Program-made: the position numbers and the translations under genes
Notes under the pieces: generated by a model
The model's input: only the letters and a program-made list of their open reading frames with translations
Database searches by the model: none
Told to the model about the DNA's origin: nothing
In this document: positions 34,201 to 46,700 of the stretch, in pieces
How positions within the stretch are numbered: the first letter of the stretch is position 1
How the letters are laid out: each line of letters opens with the position of its first letter
Source: Cerrena zonata
Taxonomy: Eukaryota; Basidiomycota; Agaricomycetes; Polyporales; Cerrenaceae
DNA: 64,000 bases
Assembly: GCA_038087015.1 (NCBI GenBank)
Contig: JASBNA010000040.1
Location: 310,001-374,000, forward strand
Direction: 5' to 3'

Positions 34201-36406
34201 TTCATCATCAATCATGCTACTTGTTACACTTTATGTTTGTTTTTTCACGTGATTAAATCAAGAGAAAAAGAAATGGTAGATTTGGTGGGATAAGGAGAGG
34301 AGATAGAAGAATTTAATATTCACCATCCTGAGAAGCCCTCCTTTGAGGACCTGTTCCACTTCCGATCGAATTGAGACTGTCCTTGCGAGTAGGTAAAGTC
34401 GGCTTAGGTGATGTAGGTAAGAGAGGTGGGGACCTCAATGGTTGAGAGCTGGTAGAATCCGTACTTCCACGACGCAAACTCGTACGCCTTCCAAGTACTG
34501 CAGAATCTGTGCTTTCTCGTCGAGTGGGAATAGGAGGAGAAACAGGAGAAGGTTCTGATTGCACAACGTCAAGGCTCTCTTTACGAGTAGGTAGAGCACC
34601 TACGCTTCCCGTGGGGGATGTAGGCGAGATGGGGAGTGTGGGTTTCCTAACCGGTGGAGGAGGACCTGCGAAAGGATTGACACCACCCATCTTGGCAAGA
34701 CGTTCGGCGATGCGTTTACGACGAGCTACTTCATCTTCTTCCTCAGCTTCTTCTTCGACTTTAGGTGCTTCTTCGACTTTAGGTTCTTCAACGGGCTTGG
34801 GTTCTTCAGTAGGTTCGGGTTCCTCGATGGTAGCGGGCTCTTCAGAAACAGGCTCTTCTTCGAATTCTTGTGCTTTATGTGACTGCTCGGAGTGATCTAT
34901 TACCTCTGGTTCCTCCTCAACGGACGTGGGCTCGATCTCGACTTCACGAGTTGGCTCGACATGGGATTCCAGTTCCTTCACGGGTGCTTCGATATCCTCA
35001 TCATGGGCAATGGTATCAGCAGGCTCTTCAGAATCATCGGGTTCTATGACGTCCTTCGTCGGCTCGAGTTCCTTGGTCTCTTCCTTAATTTGAGCCACTG
35101 TAGCTGGTGACACCTCGGGACTCATCTCTGGCTCTCGACTCCCAAGTTCTTCAATCTCCTTACTTTCCTCCACGGCTTCCTCAACCTCTTTCGATTGAAT
35201 CTCGGCATCGAGAGCTGGTGCCGGAGAGGGGGATTCTGTGAATTCTGTGTTCAGAACGTGAGGAGGAGTAGGTTCGTTAGCAGGTGCTGATTCGGGTGGA
35301 GATGGCTCAGATTCCTCTGATGGAGCGGGCGGAGGTGCAGGGGAAGGCGATTTGGCTGGTTTCTTACGGGGTGGAGCAGCACGACGGGGAACAGCAGGGG
35401 ACTGGCATGGATGGTGAGCGAACAGACGAAGCGGCCGATTCGGGAGAGAGGGTATTGGATGTAGGTTCCTGCGAAGTTGTGAAGTAATCTGAAATACATT
35501 AGATATAGATTGAATATCGAAGAGAGATCATTTGAAGTTACCTGGAGATTTCTCTTCCTTAGTGGAAGCAACATCGTCTGCAGGTGGTGATTTAATCGAA
35601 GGGGTACCTATAACACATCTCTATCAAGATCTAAGCAAAGATAATTCACTATACGTACCTTCCGTTGAGGCGACTTCTTCTGAAGCAACATCAGTCTTTG
35701 CTTCCTCCTTGGGTATCTCGGGTTTCTTAATCTCAGGCTTCTTCGCATAAATCGGAGGAGCCATTCCCAACCCTAGTACCACCTAACCTTGCCATCCTAG
35801 CAGCGATCGCAGGCTCTTCGCTGCCTCTCTTCCTCCTCCGGATCCTGCTCCTGCTCCTGACCCTCAGCTGCATCCTCGACAGCATCAGCAGGTGCAGATC
35901 CCGGCTCTTCACTCTCAGGCTCATCAGGAGACCTAGGAGTTTCTTGCTTCTCGACAACAGACGCGGGCGGTGACGATATATGCGCAGCTGCAGCAGCCGC
36001 AACTGAAGCACTAATATCCGGTTCGTCGTCATCTGGGGTAGCAATAGGGTTTCGGAGGTGGTTTCCATTTGGGTTTCTCTCCAGCTGGTCTGGGAGGGGG
36101 TATAGCAGGTGCGCCTCCACCAAACCCACTGAGTCCTTGTAACGCGGCCATACGATCCTTCAAGCTCACACCGCGTCCGATACTTTCCTGTGCATCTGCA
36201 GCGGATAAGCCTGCGGACTTCTTCTCGCCATCTTCGGATGCGCGTGGTGACGATGGAGGTGAAGGAGGTTTGGGTTTCCAGGATACACCTCCGGCGGGTC
36301 TTGGACGAGGAGCTGGGGCAGGTACTGGGGGTGTTGCTGGACCTTTGTTCTCGAATGCTGCGATACGGTCTCTGAGAGACCCTACTTTCTGGGGCGGATC
36401 CGACAT
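31297..36406 (-). CDS. BBC1/AIM3-like proline-rich actin-patch protein, frame interrupted eight times
   Basis: Six exons (35659-36406, 35542-35607, 34324-35488, 33065-34176, 31410-33024, 31297-31359) would give about 1586 residues. The C-terminal domain (WGRVGVQIHEVAATLFDKS, SYTGFIDAALSHVPNA, IMPGDIIVLQDAKLKGHKG, FQANQHVG) is that of Bbc1/Aim3, regulators of Las17/myosin-driven actin assembly at endocytic patches. The long remainder is proline-rich and acidic. A motif of the form IAxRMAKLGG occurs four times, and SLRDRIAAFE/SLKDRMAALQ twice. No SH3 domain was found. Exons 1, 3 and 4 contain single-base frame changes near 36046, 35811, 35765, 35402, 33715, 33462, 33416 and 33388. Each is equivalent to one extra base, and only removing all eight makes every splice phase agree. 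Intron 33025-33064 is just 40 nt. The family is well supported; integrity is not. Confidence 0.78.
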
Positions 36407-36649
36407 GATGAGGGTGAAAAGGAAAGAAGAGATTGGTTGTCGAGGGGTCGAGAAGTGAAGGGGAGGAGAGGGTCAGGCTAGAGTAACCCGTCTCTAACTC
36501 TAAGCACCCGTGGGAGATTTCATCAGATCTAGATTCTCCCGCTAATCCTACTGTTGCTTGTTCTATTACCCAATTCAATACAGTAAGTACAAGTTACTAC
36601 AACAACATCGTATATTCTCAAAGCCTGGAGTATTCTCTCTAATGCTTCA

Positions 36650-38321
36650 TCAGCTCCCCCCATATTCATCATCGTGATCTGCGTCAGATGGGATCTTACG
36701 TAGCCAGAAAGGACCTACATACACCATCATGAATCCGGTGCATTAGTTTCGGGTAATAACGAGATAATTAAATGGAGATCTACGCACCCACAGGGTCACT
36801 GATGTCATGTTCTACGCTTGACCATATACCCAGAACGCCGAATAATGATCTAACGCCTCCAACTTGTATGCCCTTCCGAGCTAGCAAGGTGAACAACAAC
36901 ATAATTAGCGATTTCAACAGTACAGCGCATATATTACGAATAGAAAGCTATACATACCTCCATACAGCATTTCCGGGATCACCGGATTCCTACATGAAGT
37001 TTAGACTATTTCATTCTATTCGAATCGATAGACATATCTACTCACAAAATGCCATCGAACTTGATCATCCGGTGTCATTGCTATCCAGCCATTCATCTGG
37101 GGAGTACCACCCAAACCACCTTCGATGAATAGCTTGGGTCGAGTAGGATGTTCAGGGTCGGGTTCCGAACGAACGAGGTGGAATTTTATTGTAATCTTTC
37201 GGTATATCTCTATGAAATCTGGGTCTTCGAAGAGGGTTGTATCCAAGGGGATATTTTCGGAAAGCTGCATGTGGCGAATGATGAATTAGCTGGAGAGTGT
37301 GCGCATTGTAGGATATAGCTAATGTTACGTACAGTGGCATTGGCGTTGATATAATTATATTCTGTTAATGTTTCGATTAGAAGATATTCCAACGTCATTG
37401 GATGTTCAGAGTTCGTAACTTACCAAGAAGCTCCCGATGATCAATGAAACAAAACGCACAATCCCAAATACCCGTCACTCCAGCCCAATCCTCCACCTCA
37501 TCAACAACCAACCCTCTCGGTATCCAAGCCTGACAAAACACCAAACTCATCGGATACACAAAATACCGGCCATTCTGAATCCGCTCCTTCCAATCCGTCA
37601 AACCAAGCGCGATGCAGACGTGCATCGACATCACCAAATGGATATGCAACATCATCTCCCAATCCACTCTCCCACTCCGGTCTTTGAAGAATGGCCCATA
37701 GAAGTTTTCGGGTTTCCAGCTCCGGAGAGCATAGACTGCACCACGGGCTTCGCTGAGATGGGGGAGGAATAAATCCTGTTGGGTTATTCCGAAATAGGTG
37801 TGTAATCGAGCACGAAGTTGACGTTCTTCGAGGTCGAGTGCGTCTAGCCAGCGATCATTGTCCAAGAACCTCGAACCAACGAGTAATGATGCGACATAAG
37901 CTGCCGTTAGAGAGTGACTGTCGTCGTCATCATCTCTCATGGGAGGCATTTCCCTTATTGCATCCACCAATGTCCTATAAATCTCCCTCCGTTCGCCATT
38001 TTCGATCCTACATAAACCCGGCACATTTACCACGGTTTTGGCTCTTGTGAACCTCTGCAATCTTCCTTTCCAATCAACGACGATATTGGATGGATCTGTG
38101 TCATTGTACACAGGATTCCCGAGCTCATTGTAACATTTCCGAGGATCATCGAGGGGTTGACGGAGGTAGAGTTCACGCCAGAAGGAAGTTGAGTTTGGAG
38201 GGTCGTAGATAATGGAGTGATAAGCGTGACAGGTTCGGGAGAACGATGCGACGTCTAGAGGATCTGCTTCGAGCAGAATTTGTTGGATGATTTCTATGGG
38301 CAGATCCTGAACGCTTGCCAT
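36650..38321 (-). CDS. F-box protein, one apparent extra base
   Basis: Six exons (37424-38321, 37333-37361, 37046-37264, 36958-36989, 36788-36880, 36650-36714) encode about 444 residues. The N-terminal F-box is clear: DLPIEIIQQILLEADPLDVASFSRTC, followed by a W-REL segment. It would bind Skp1 in an SCF ubiquitin ligase. The body is a conserved basidiomycete domain with a C-terminal stretch FIEGGLGG...MNGWIAMT, VGGVRSLFGVLGIWSSVEHD and DPVGPFWLRK; its target is unknown. Exon 5 joins its neighbours in phase only if one G of the GGG at 36871-36873 is dropped, which restores SSEGIQVGG. The neighbour at 31297-36406 shows the same kind of lesion. It is divergent from TAF6, with 440 bp between starts. 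Confidence 0.8.
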
Positions 38322-38761
38322 CTCGGTATTAGAAGCAAAGTGAAGTAGTGATCGAGATCGACCCGGGTGATCGCGTCGTCAGCAGGAGTCACGTAGAAGG
38401 TGAATGGAAAGCGAGATTTAGTGAGTATGATACCTTATCAGTTGTACTGTCTATTGGCTGTCCAATATTAGTGTATCATGGCGGTAGGTTCAAAGCCTGT
38501 GAGTTTGATTTGTTTGTAATCTCGCTGCCTATATTCGAATGTCATGATCATCATTGAGTGAACATTGCCGGACGATGACGAAGTGCTTACCATTTATGGA
38601 TTACGAGATCTATTTCTGGAACGAGCCTCGGTAGGCGCTCGTACACCGAACTTGGCCTCAAGCTGTTACCGGCTTTACTTGTATACACTCATTGGTCGTA
38701 GTGCTTGCGCTTCCGAATAACCTTTCCCATTACACAAAATACCACTTGGTACTCATACACA
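38322..38761. promoter_or_regulatory. Divergent promoter F-box / TAF6
   Basis: This 440 bp stretch separates two divergent start codons and must contain both promoters. Short plus- and minus-strand ORFs here are not supported. No factor site is claimed. Confidence 0.5.
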
Positions 38762-40429
38762 ATGAGCAAGCAGAAAGCACGCGCCACAAACACGCAATTG
38801 ACTGGCCTGTTCAAACCAGAATCCGTCAAGGTGCATCTCATTCTACCCCTCCGAAATTGAAGCCCTTCATGTGTGCGACAAACAGGACGTTGCAGAATCA
38901 TTGAATATCACCGGTCTCTCAGATGCCATTGCCTCAGCACTCGCGAGTGATGTAGAGTATCGGATACACCAGGTCGTCGAGGTACGTTCCAAACATTCGG
39001 AATGAAATGCAGTTATAGTCCGCGTGGGTTGGGCTCATTCTCATATGAAGGAAGCGGGCCGTTTCATGCGACATGCACGAAGAACTACTATTACCACCTC
39101 GGACATTGACCAAGCCCTTCGCGTCCTAAACATCGAGCCCCTCTACGGCCACTTCCCACACAACCCTCCGACATTCCGTCGAGCACCGCCATTCCCTCAA
39201 GCTCCCTCAGCAGGGACAGTCTACTTTGTCGAAGATGAAGAAATCGAATTCGACCGTGTTATCCGAGAAGAGAAAATCACCATGCCTAAAGGTGCTCATT
39301 GGACAGCACATTGGTTGGCCGTCGAAGGCGTTCAGCCTCTCATACCTGAAAATCCCTCTGCTATACCGAGAGATACAGATGGGGAACCTTCGATGATAAA
39401 GCAAGAGCCTTCTGCGCCAAGACCGGGTGGGTTGTTCCCGCCTACACCTCCAGCATCGGATCGACCTTCCCCAATACAAGGGGCCAAGAAGCAACAGCAA
39501 CAGCAGCTTGTAAAACAAGTCTTGTCACGGGAATTGCAACTGTATTATACACGTCTTACGTCTTCACTTCTCCCCCCTTCGACGGACGAAACGAAGCGGA
39601 CGGCTGCACTGGCGAGTTTGCGTGCAGACGCGGGTTTGCAAGCACTCTTGCCGTACCTTGTACGATGGGTTGGAGAAGGCGTAGTCAACGCTCTGAAAGG
39701 TGGTATCCAAACAGACAACGATGGTCGTGTGTTGGGTGTACTGTTGGATGTCATTGGCGCCATCCTCGACAACCCGACTCTTTTCGTGGAACCCTATGTG
39801 CGTATTTCAGTCCCTTTCCTTGCCCAAGAACCTTATTAACCCAGAAATAATGCTAGTTGCACCAACTTCTCCCTCCGATTCTCTCAACCCTTCTCCACTC
39901 GACGCTACCAACACCTCACGCAACATACCTCCGCTCCACCTCCTCTCAAATTCTCTCGCATCTCCTTAGACAACATTCAACGACATACCCGTCACTTTCG
40001 CCTAGGATAATGAAGTCAATCCTCTTGGGCCTCATCTCACCAGGGAAGAGTAAAGGAACTCGAGAAGGTGCTATTCGAGGTTTGATGGGTATCGGAAAAG
40101 AAGCCATCCGGAAAGGTTTGGTCGAAAGTGGAGGAGCAAAAGTGGTCGGGAGTGAATGCACATACGGAGAGCAGAGCTCAACTGTCGAATCTGTCCTTGT
40201 ATGTTTCCTTTCCTCCATTTTTTGACCTATAGAAATACTGACGAACCTACAGGCAGCTCTCAAAGTCCTCCATCCACCCTCAACGAACCCAGTCCCTTGC
40301 TACCCTGACTCGGATCAACTTATTATCAGTCAGTTACATGAGACGTTGGGCGATTTCTTTGCTGAGAAGATCATGCTCGACCGTGATTGGGCGGTTGGGA
40401 TTTTGACCGGTTTGTCGGAGACTTCATGA
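38762..40429 (+). CDS. TAF6: TAF6, TFIID/SAGA histone-fold subunit
   Basis: Five exons (38762-38830, 38886-38981, 39051-39797, 39857-40198, 40253-40429) give 476 residues. TAF6 is a histone-fold subunit of TFIID, and in many fungi also of SAGA, where it pairs with TAF9. The histone fold runs through FKPESVKDVAESLNI, LASDVEYRIHQVVEEAGRF and MRHARRTTITTSDIDQALRV. The TAF6 signature NIEPLYGH, then YFVEDEEIEFDRVI and AHWLAVEGVQPLIPENP, follows. The second half is the HEAT-like C-terminal domain (SRELQLYYTRLTSSL, LLPYLVRWVGEGV, LLDVIGAILDNPTLFVEPY, LHQLLPPILSTLL). All junctions are phase 0. The start ATG gives the MSKQK opening common in fungal TAF6. Confidence 0.95.
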
Positions 40430-40773
40430 CCGGGTATATAATTTTTTTCTCGTTGTGATTTGAGCTTTGTGGTTTCATACAGTTCCATGTCTGTGTCTAT
40501 GTGGGATATTTGTCGTTTGTTGTAGGCTTTCTTATGATACTGATTCTAATATAGGCGTGACCGCTTTGCCGTCACTGCAGTCTCCCAGGTTATTTACGTT
40601 CGCGAAATATCGTACACGCGTCACTAAGTCCTGTCCACATAAGTAGGCATGGTATTTCTTTCCCTGTGTCTGCAAGGGTTATGCTTGGTGACTCGCATAA
40701 TATCACACCTTGAACTAAAACAAGCAATAAGATACAAAGAGTTTAGAAAAAAGTAAAATTATTTGCATTAGTT
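40430..40773. other. Convergent 3' region, TAF6 / MMS22
   Basis: About 340 bp lie between convergent stop codons. They include both 3' UTRs. Nothing else is seen. Confidence 0.5.
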
Positions 40774-43700
40774 CTACAATTGTGACTGCAGCCAGTTGAA
40801 AAGAGAAGATGAACGAATTCGATCGTGATTCCATATGAGCGGGCGTCGTGTAATGTTTTGGACCACCAGTGTGCAGAATGGGATATAGTTGATACGCTCC
40901 TGAGAGTCCATTGGAAGACCCTGAGACAAATAGATTAGGTATGAAGACGAACATCATTGTTAGAAAACGTACCTCCAATGCATCCCGCATAGCTGAACAC
41001 ATATTGACAAGAAATCCAAGCCAAACTTGATTAGTGGCTTTACGAGCCCAGTCGGATCCTTCTTTAGCGAGTGCGTCAGAAAGCCGGTCAAGAATGTCTA
41101 ACCACCGAGTTTGTTAGTGTCCATAGGGGAAAGAATACATTTTCAGCGTACGTTCAATCCAAGATACTCGAGATTCGACGAAAACTTCTTTGGACAACGA
41201 GTAATCGCCCGATTCGTTGATTTCACCAGCGAAGATGTCTTGTAGAAAGGGGTGGTATAACCCATCGATTGAGAATAACAAAGATGTGTATTGGTGTTCG
41301 AGGGTTGGCTGTGGGGATACGAGACTTTCCATGAACACCTCCAGAAATCGGTCTTGATGGTTCTATTCCAGCAGATTGGTTTAGGTCTAAAAAAGGATAA
41401 AAGAGAACATACCTTGTATGCTGCAGGGTCGAGTTCTAACACCTTAAACATGAACCGTAAACCAACTCGCCTGCGCCGTGTAGCGTCTGAGATACGTTCC
41501 CAAGATTGAGGGCCAAGATCAAAGTACAAGGACCAATCCTATGATGACAGCCTGTCAACGTATGCATCTTGCCAGTTGATTTCAAAAAACTTACTCGTTT
41601 ACCATTCTGCACTAGAACACTAGCACAACCAACCCAGCAATCAATCCAAATGTCGGTATCGTCAGAAACGAACGGAGAGACTCGTGATGATGCTGCCTCG
41701 ATGAAGTGTTTGCAAACCATTCGGTAGATCGCAGGACTGATATGCGTGTCAATCAACTATTGCAATGTCAGAATAAGTTTAAGGACTCATGCGTGCAAGA
41801 ACATACCTCAGTCACTCGACGCTCTTTCGACGCTAGATCATCAGATAACGGTGACGTATTTGAAGCTTCCAACGCAGCCAGTAGTTCAGGGTCATTGAGA
41901 TCGAAATCAAACTGGTTGTACTCCTCCTGGCTTTCTTGACTCTCTTCGGGAGGAATCGTAGGTCTCGGTCGGGCAGGCTTCGGAATAACCAAGCTACGAG
42001 CTTTAAGGAACTCTTGAACAAGACGTCGTACTTCTTTCCGAATCTTCGGAATGGTTGTTAAGTCTGTCTCAGTGCTAAAGATTCGTGTTATCCAGGCTAA
42101 CATTTAGTATCAGTCGTTTGTTGTCAGAATATTCTATATAGAAATTACGCACGACCATCAATTAAAGCAGGGTCTGGGTATGACGTCGACTGTACATTGG
42201 ATTCCATGACAGGGGTTTCGATTGACCGTCTAACTGCACCGAGAACCAGACCAACATGTAGGATTGTTGCCTCGCGTGCCGACTTGGTAGCATGATCCAC
42301 GTTGTCATCGTTGAGCTTTGGGTAGCTCCGATACTCATCAATGAGAACGCTAGTTATTTCGGCTAACCAATCCAATACATTCTCCAAAGGTAGTTTGAGA
42401 TGTCTCATTAGGATACTTAGCTGCATGAATCCCCGAATGCATGTCACCTTTGTCTTCTCGTCCGCGTTGGCAAAGTTGACATAACGACGAACGTTTGACA
42501 TCAGATGTTTCGTATTGGCCGGCGTAGGTTCAAGATAGATTGATATGGCCACAGCACTGAATCGGTTATACAGCATCGAGAGCTCTCGGTCTGTCGGTGG
42601 TGACGCTTTGGTGAAGGGAACCGGGCTAACGGGAACGACGAGTTGGATAGCCTTCTTGACACCGAAGGGAAGGGGACGTCTCTGCATATCTGAGGCCCCA
42701 ATATTTGCTTGAACTGCCCCTTGAACAACAAGTTTGAGGAAAAGGGTAAAAGCGCTATCACTCGATCTATGTTCTGAGAGGAATTCTAATTTGTTCTGCT
42801 GTAAGAAGCTGGGGAAATCAGATTTCTCGTCGATGAGATTGCTGAACTTGCGACTCTTGAAGATGGTAAGCAGACGGTTGAACAGAACGTATGCGTCGTC
42901 GAGCTTCCAATGCCATCGTTTATTCAGTAGCATGCAGCGTGAGACCAGCATACGAATATAGCTATCCCCTTTGCGACGAGTAGAGGGTTTCACGGCTTCA
43001 TTTGGTTCAAGCCTGATGTGTTCTAAACTAAACGCGACGAATGGCCAAGAAGCAGCGAGCAATGGGGTCGACGTAGTCATACCAAGGATAGAAAACTGTG
43101 ATAGTGAACATAGTTCGAAGATAGTCGTCCACAACAGTTCGCTGACAGCCGTGTTGTAGCTCGAGAAACGGTGGAGATCCATGGACTTCGCAATACTTAA
43201 GAGCATATCCCAGAACGACGGAACCTGGCGAGTAGGTATCGAGGGTGACTTCCAGTGTTCGACCATGTGCATCATACATATCCATAGTTCAGCAACTCGA
43301 TAGACATCCTTCGAATCATCTACGCCTAACGGCGAGATGGTCTTCATTGGTCGTTCGAGTCCAATCGCGAAGAGGTGTCGCAAGAGAGCGCGACCGTGGT
43401 GCAGGGCTGAAGTAGGATCATTTACGGTAGGGTTTTCACCGACCCCTTTACAACGCCAGGCTAGTTCGATGGCAAACCACTGGGATTCGAGAGCTAAGAG
43501 GTTCGACGTGCTGATATCGGACCGTACTGCGCAATGCTCTTCTACGTTGGTGCTGATCCTCCGAAGATGTTCATCGACTTCCAAGCGAAGCGAGGCAATG
43601 TCTTCTGCATCAGAGTGGGCCAGAAACCATGTCAAATGTTGACAAAGAGCACCGAGAGCCTTTTGCCAATCATAATATTCTTCTCTGGGAAGTGAGCGTG

Positions 43701-46700
43701 TTGGATCCGCAATGTGATTGACCACATTGTCCACGAGACGTTCTAATACACCACGAAACTCATGAGCAGGGGCATACGACGTGATGTGCAACTCAAAGAC
43801 TACACAGGGGTTAGGCCTGGATGATGCATCGTCTAGCGGAGCCGGTGGAGCAAGCAATGTTTGAAGTCGACCTTTTCCGAGATACGTGCTTCTGCCAAAT
43901 GAAATACCAGATGGCAGCAGCTGGATACCGCAATCAAGTTCCACCTGATGTAGACTACTGCTAGTCTCTGCGCGATGGTCTACTGGCTCGTTCATCAGAG
44001 GACCAGGAGCGGCTGCTTTGGGATTGGTGATCCTCTGCCATATTAGGTCTAGAGGCATTTCACTTCCTTTCGCGGGGGGTTTATGGCGTTTCTTCTTTTT
44101 CTTTGATGGTCCATGATGGTCTGGAAACGCTATCGTAGTCCTGGACATCACTTCCTCCTCAGCTGCAATAGTATAAGGTTGATGCGATCGGCCTGTGGTC
44201 AAGTATCTCGTGTTTGAGTCGAGCACGAACACGCCCGTGCCAGTGACCTTCCCTTTCCCCTTCTCTTTCTCTTTGGCTTTGCGTTTGAGAACATCAGCAG
44301 CCGTGATCGGGTTGAGCTTGTGCCTGATAGATTGGCCCTCTTCATTGTCTGAGATCTCCAGGACATCGGGCTCAGCTACGTCGTAGACATCCTCTCGAGC
44401 CATGCGGATAGACTTTCTCGAACTAGAGTATCTAGAGAATGGGAGCTTCGTCTGGTGAGGATGGGATTTACTATGCCTCCTTGAACCACCAACAGTAACG
44501 TCCAACCCGTTCTTGGCTAACTTGGGCTGAGCCGTCGACGACCTTTTCGCTTTTGCTTTCCCTTTGGTATTGTGCCGTTTAGCTTTAGCTTTTTTGGGAC
44601 CAGAAGCGTGGGATCGCGACAGCATTCGGTCAATCAAGTTGTCCTCCTGTGCTTCTCCCATATACCAACGAAGAGGATGAGACGGCCCGGCAGCTTCAAG
44701 ATCAGATTCGGCATCGTATGGGCGAGAGATACTTTCATCATCTCCTTGTTCAGAATCGGACGAGATGAGATTTATGGTGTAGTGTCGTCCTTTGGGGGCG
44801 AAGCCACCAACGTCCGATTCTGACCCAGATTCCTGCGAAGGCAAAGGCGATGGACTGCGCGAAGGAGAAGGGCTGTGTAGAAAACCCGGATACGATTGTG
44901 GAATCTCTATATCAGAGCTCTCCGAATCGCCTCTAATATCCAGATTCGATCGAAATTGGGTTGCTTTGCGTACCCTTGATTGACCTGGTTGAAGGGGGCC
45001 ATCGTCATTCAAATCGCGACTAGGCGAGTTTGCACGATCGAGTCTCTTCTTCTCTGCCTTCTTCTGCTGCTCCAAAATCCATCGTCCAGGCATCATCCGC
45101 TTGAGAATTTTCATGCGTTTACGTTCTAAACGAGACGTTTCCGAGTCCGTCGAGGAGCTAGAGCTTTCAGAAGTATCCCCCTCTTCTTCCACTTCGTTGG
45201 AAAGTCGTTGGGAATCATGGTCCGAACTGCCTGCAAGGTCAATAACAGAGTCAAGTCTGTTGATTGGACTGTCGTCAATGTTCAGAGATAAGTCATTAAA
45301 GTCATGATGTTCGATTGATGAGGCGTGAGATGAAGATGGTGGAATATCGAGCTCACTGGGAAGAGCAGGGCCATCGTCCCCAAGGAAATTGAAATTATCA
45401 TTTGGATCCTCAGGAGGATCATCATAGATGGGGGAAAGTCGCAGAGGCGCGAAAAAGGAAAAAGGAGACATAGGTTCGCAATACAGTGGATCTTCGGTAT
45501 TTTGCAAAACATGTGAGACGATGGAGGCGTTGGATCTTTCTGAGGCCGAGGAGGAGTCTAAAAAACCATCAATGATTGGATTGCATGTCATACACATGCA
45601 AAATTTAACATACCTCTTCTATTGGAGGTTTTCGCTTGAGGGGGAATGGTTTGAGACGCTTCCGTTTGGGAGATTTAGCAACGGTATCAGACGGTTTTGG
45701 TTTCGCAGCGGGGCGTGCGAGAGCAATCAGTTCGTCGTCGTCGCTACTACTACTGAGAGACTGGAGACCAGATGGATAAGAAATAGGTGGGGGACGTCGA
45801 GGAGGGGACTTCCGCTTCTGGGAAGGCTTCAAGATCCGCCGACTAGGACCTGGATCTCCGTCAGACCTAGATGAGTCAATGGTACGAGAATGCTGTTGTT
45901 GAGCTCCAGGACTACCAGACTTCCTTCGTCGTCGCCGTCTCATTTCTCCTTCTGACAGCTCTTCGTCGTCAAGATCCATAGGTGTCACGTCAGGGTCGTT
46001 CACTTCATCCCTTTCATCGAAAGTCCCAGGGACAGGCGACCTTCTACGTCGATGAACTTCAGGCATAGGCTCGTATGCTCCAGGTATATTCCGGATTTGT
46101 TGTTTATACCGTACCATGTCAACGGTGTATGGTCTTGTCTGAGCTGCTGTGCGTGGCCGAAGTTGTCTGCGGGGCTCTAGAACATCTTCTGGAGGGTTTC
46201 CATGAGGGGTTCTACGTGGGGGTAGTGTGATCATTAGGGAGGGAAATGATGATGAAGTTCGAGGTGCTGGGCGTCGCAGGTAAGATGGTCCAGCTTCTGG
46301 TGGGGGAATGGTAGCATGTAAACCGATTGGAGAGCTGGGAGGACTGCTGAATGGTAATTTGGTTGCTTCCAATGGTGTTGCTTGAGGTGGTTCGGGAGAC
46401 GGGGTACGGTATTCATACAATCCTCGTTGACTCACAAGAAGATCTAGAGGATTGGGAGACGGTAAAATGTCAGTGTTGTCCTGTGTCATATTTAAGGTCG
46501 CTTGCGGTCGTGAAATATCGTCTTCGAAAAGGGAGTTCACATTACGTGTAGCCTGGGGTGTAGGCAAATTTGGGCTTGTAAGATGATCATCGTTGGGTGA
46601 TGAGCTCGGCAAGTTATGAATTTTGAGAGGAGATCGTAGCGACAACACTTCCGAGTCTGAGCCAGCAAGGCTTTGCAAATCAGAATTACTCCCAGGTTTC

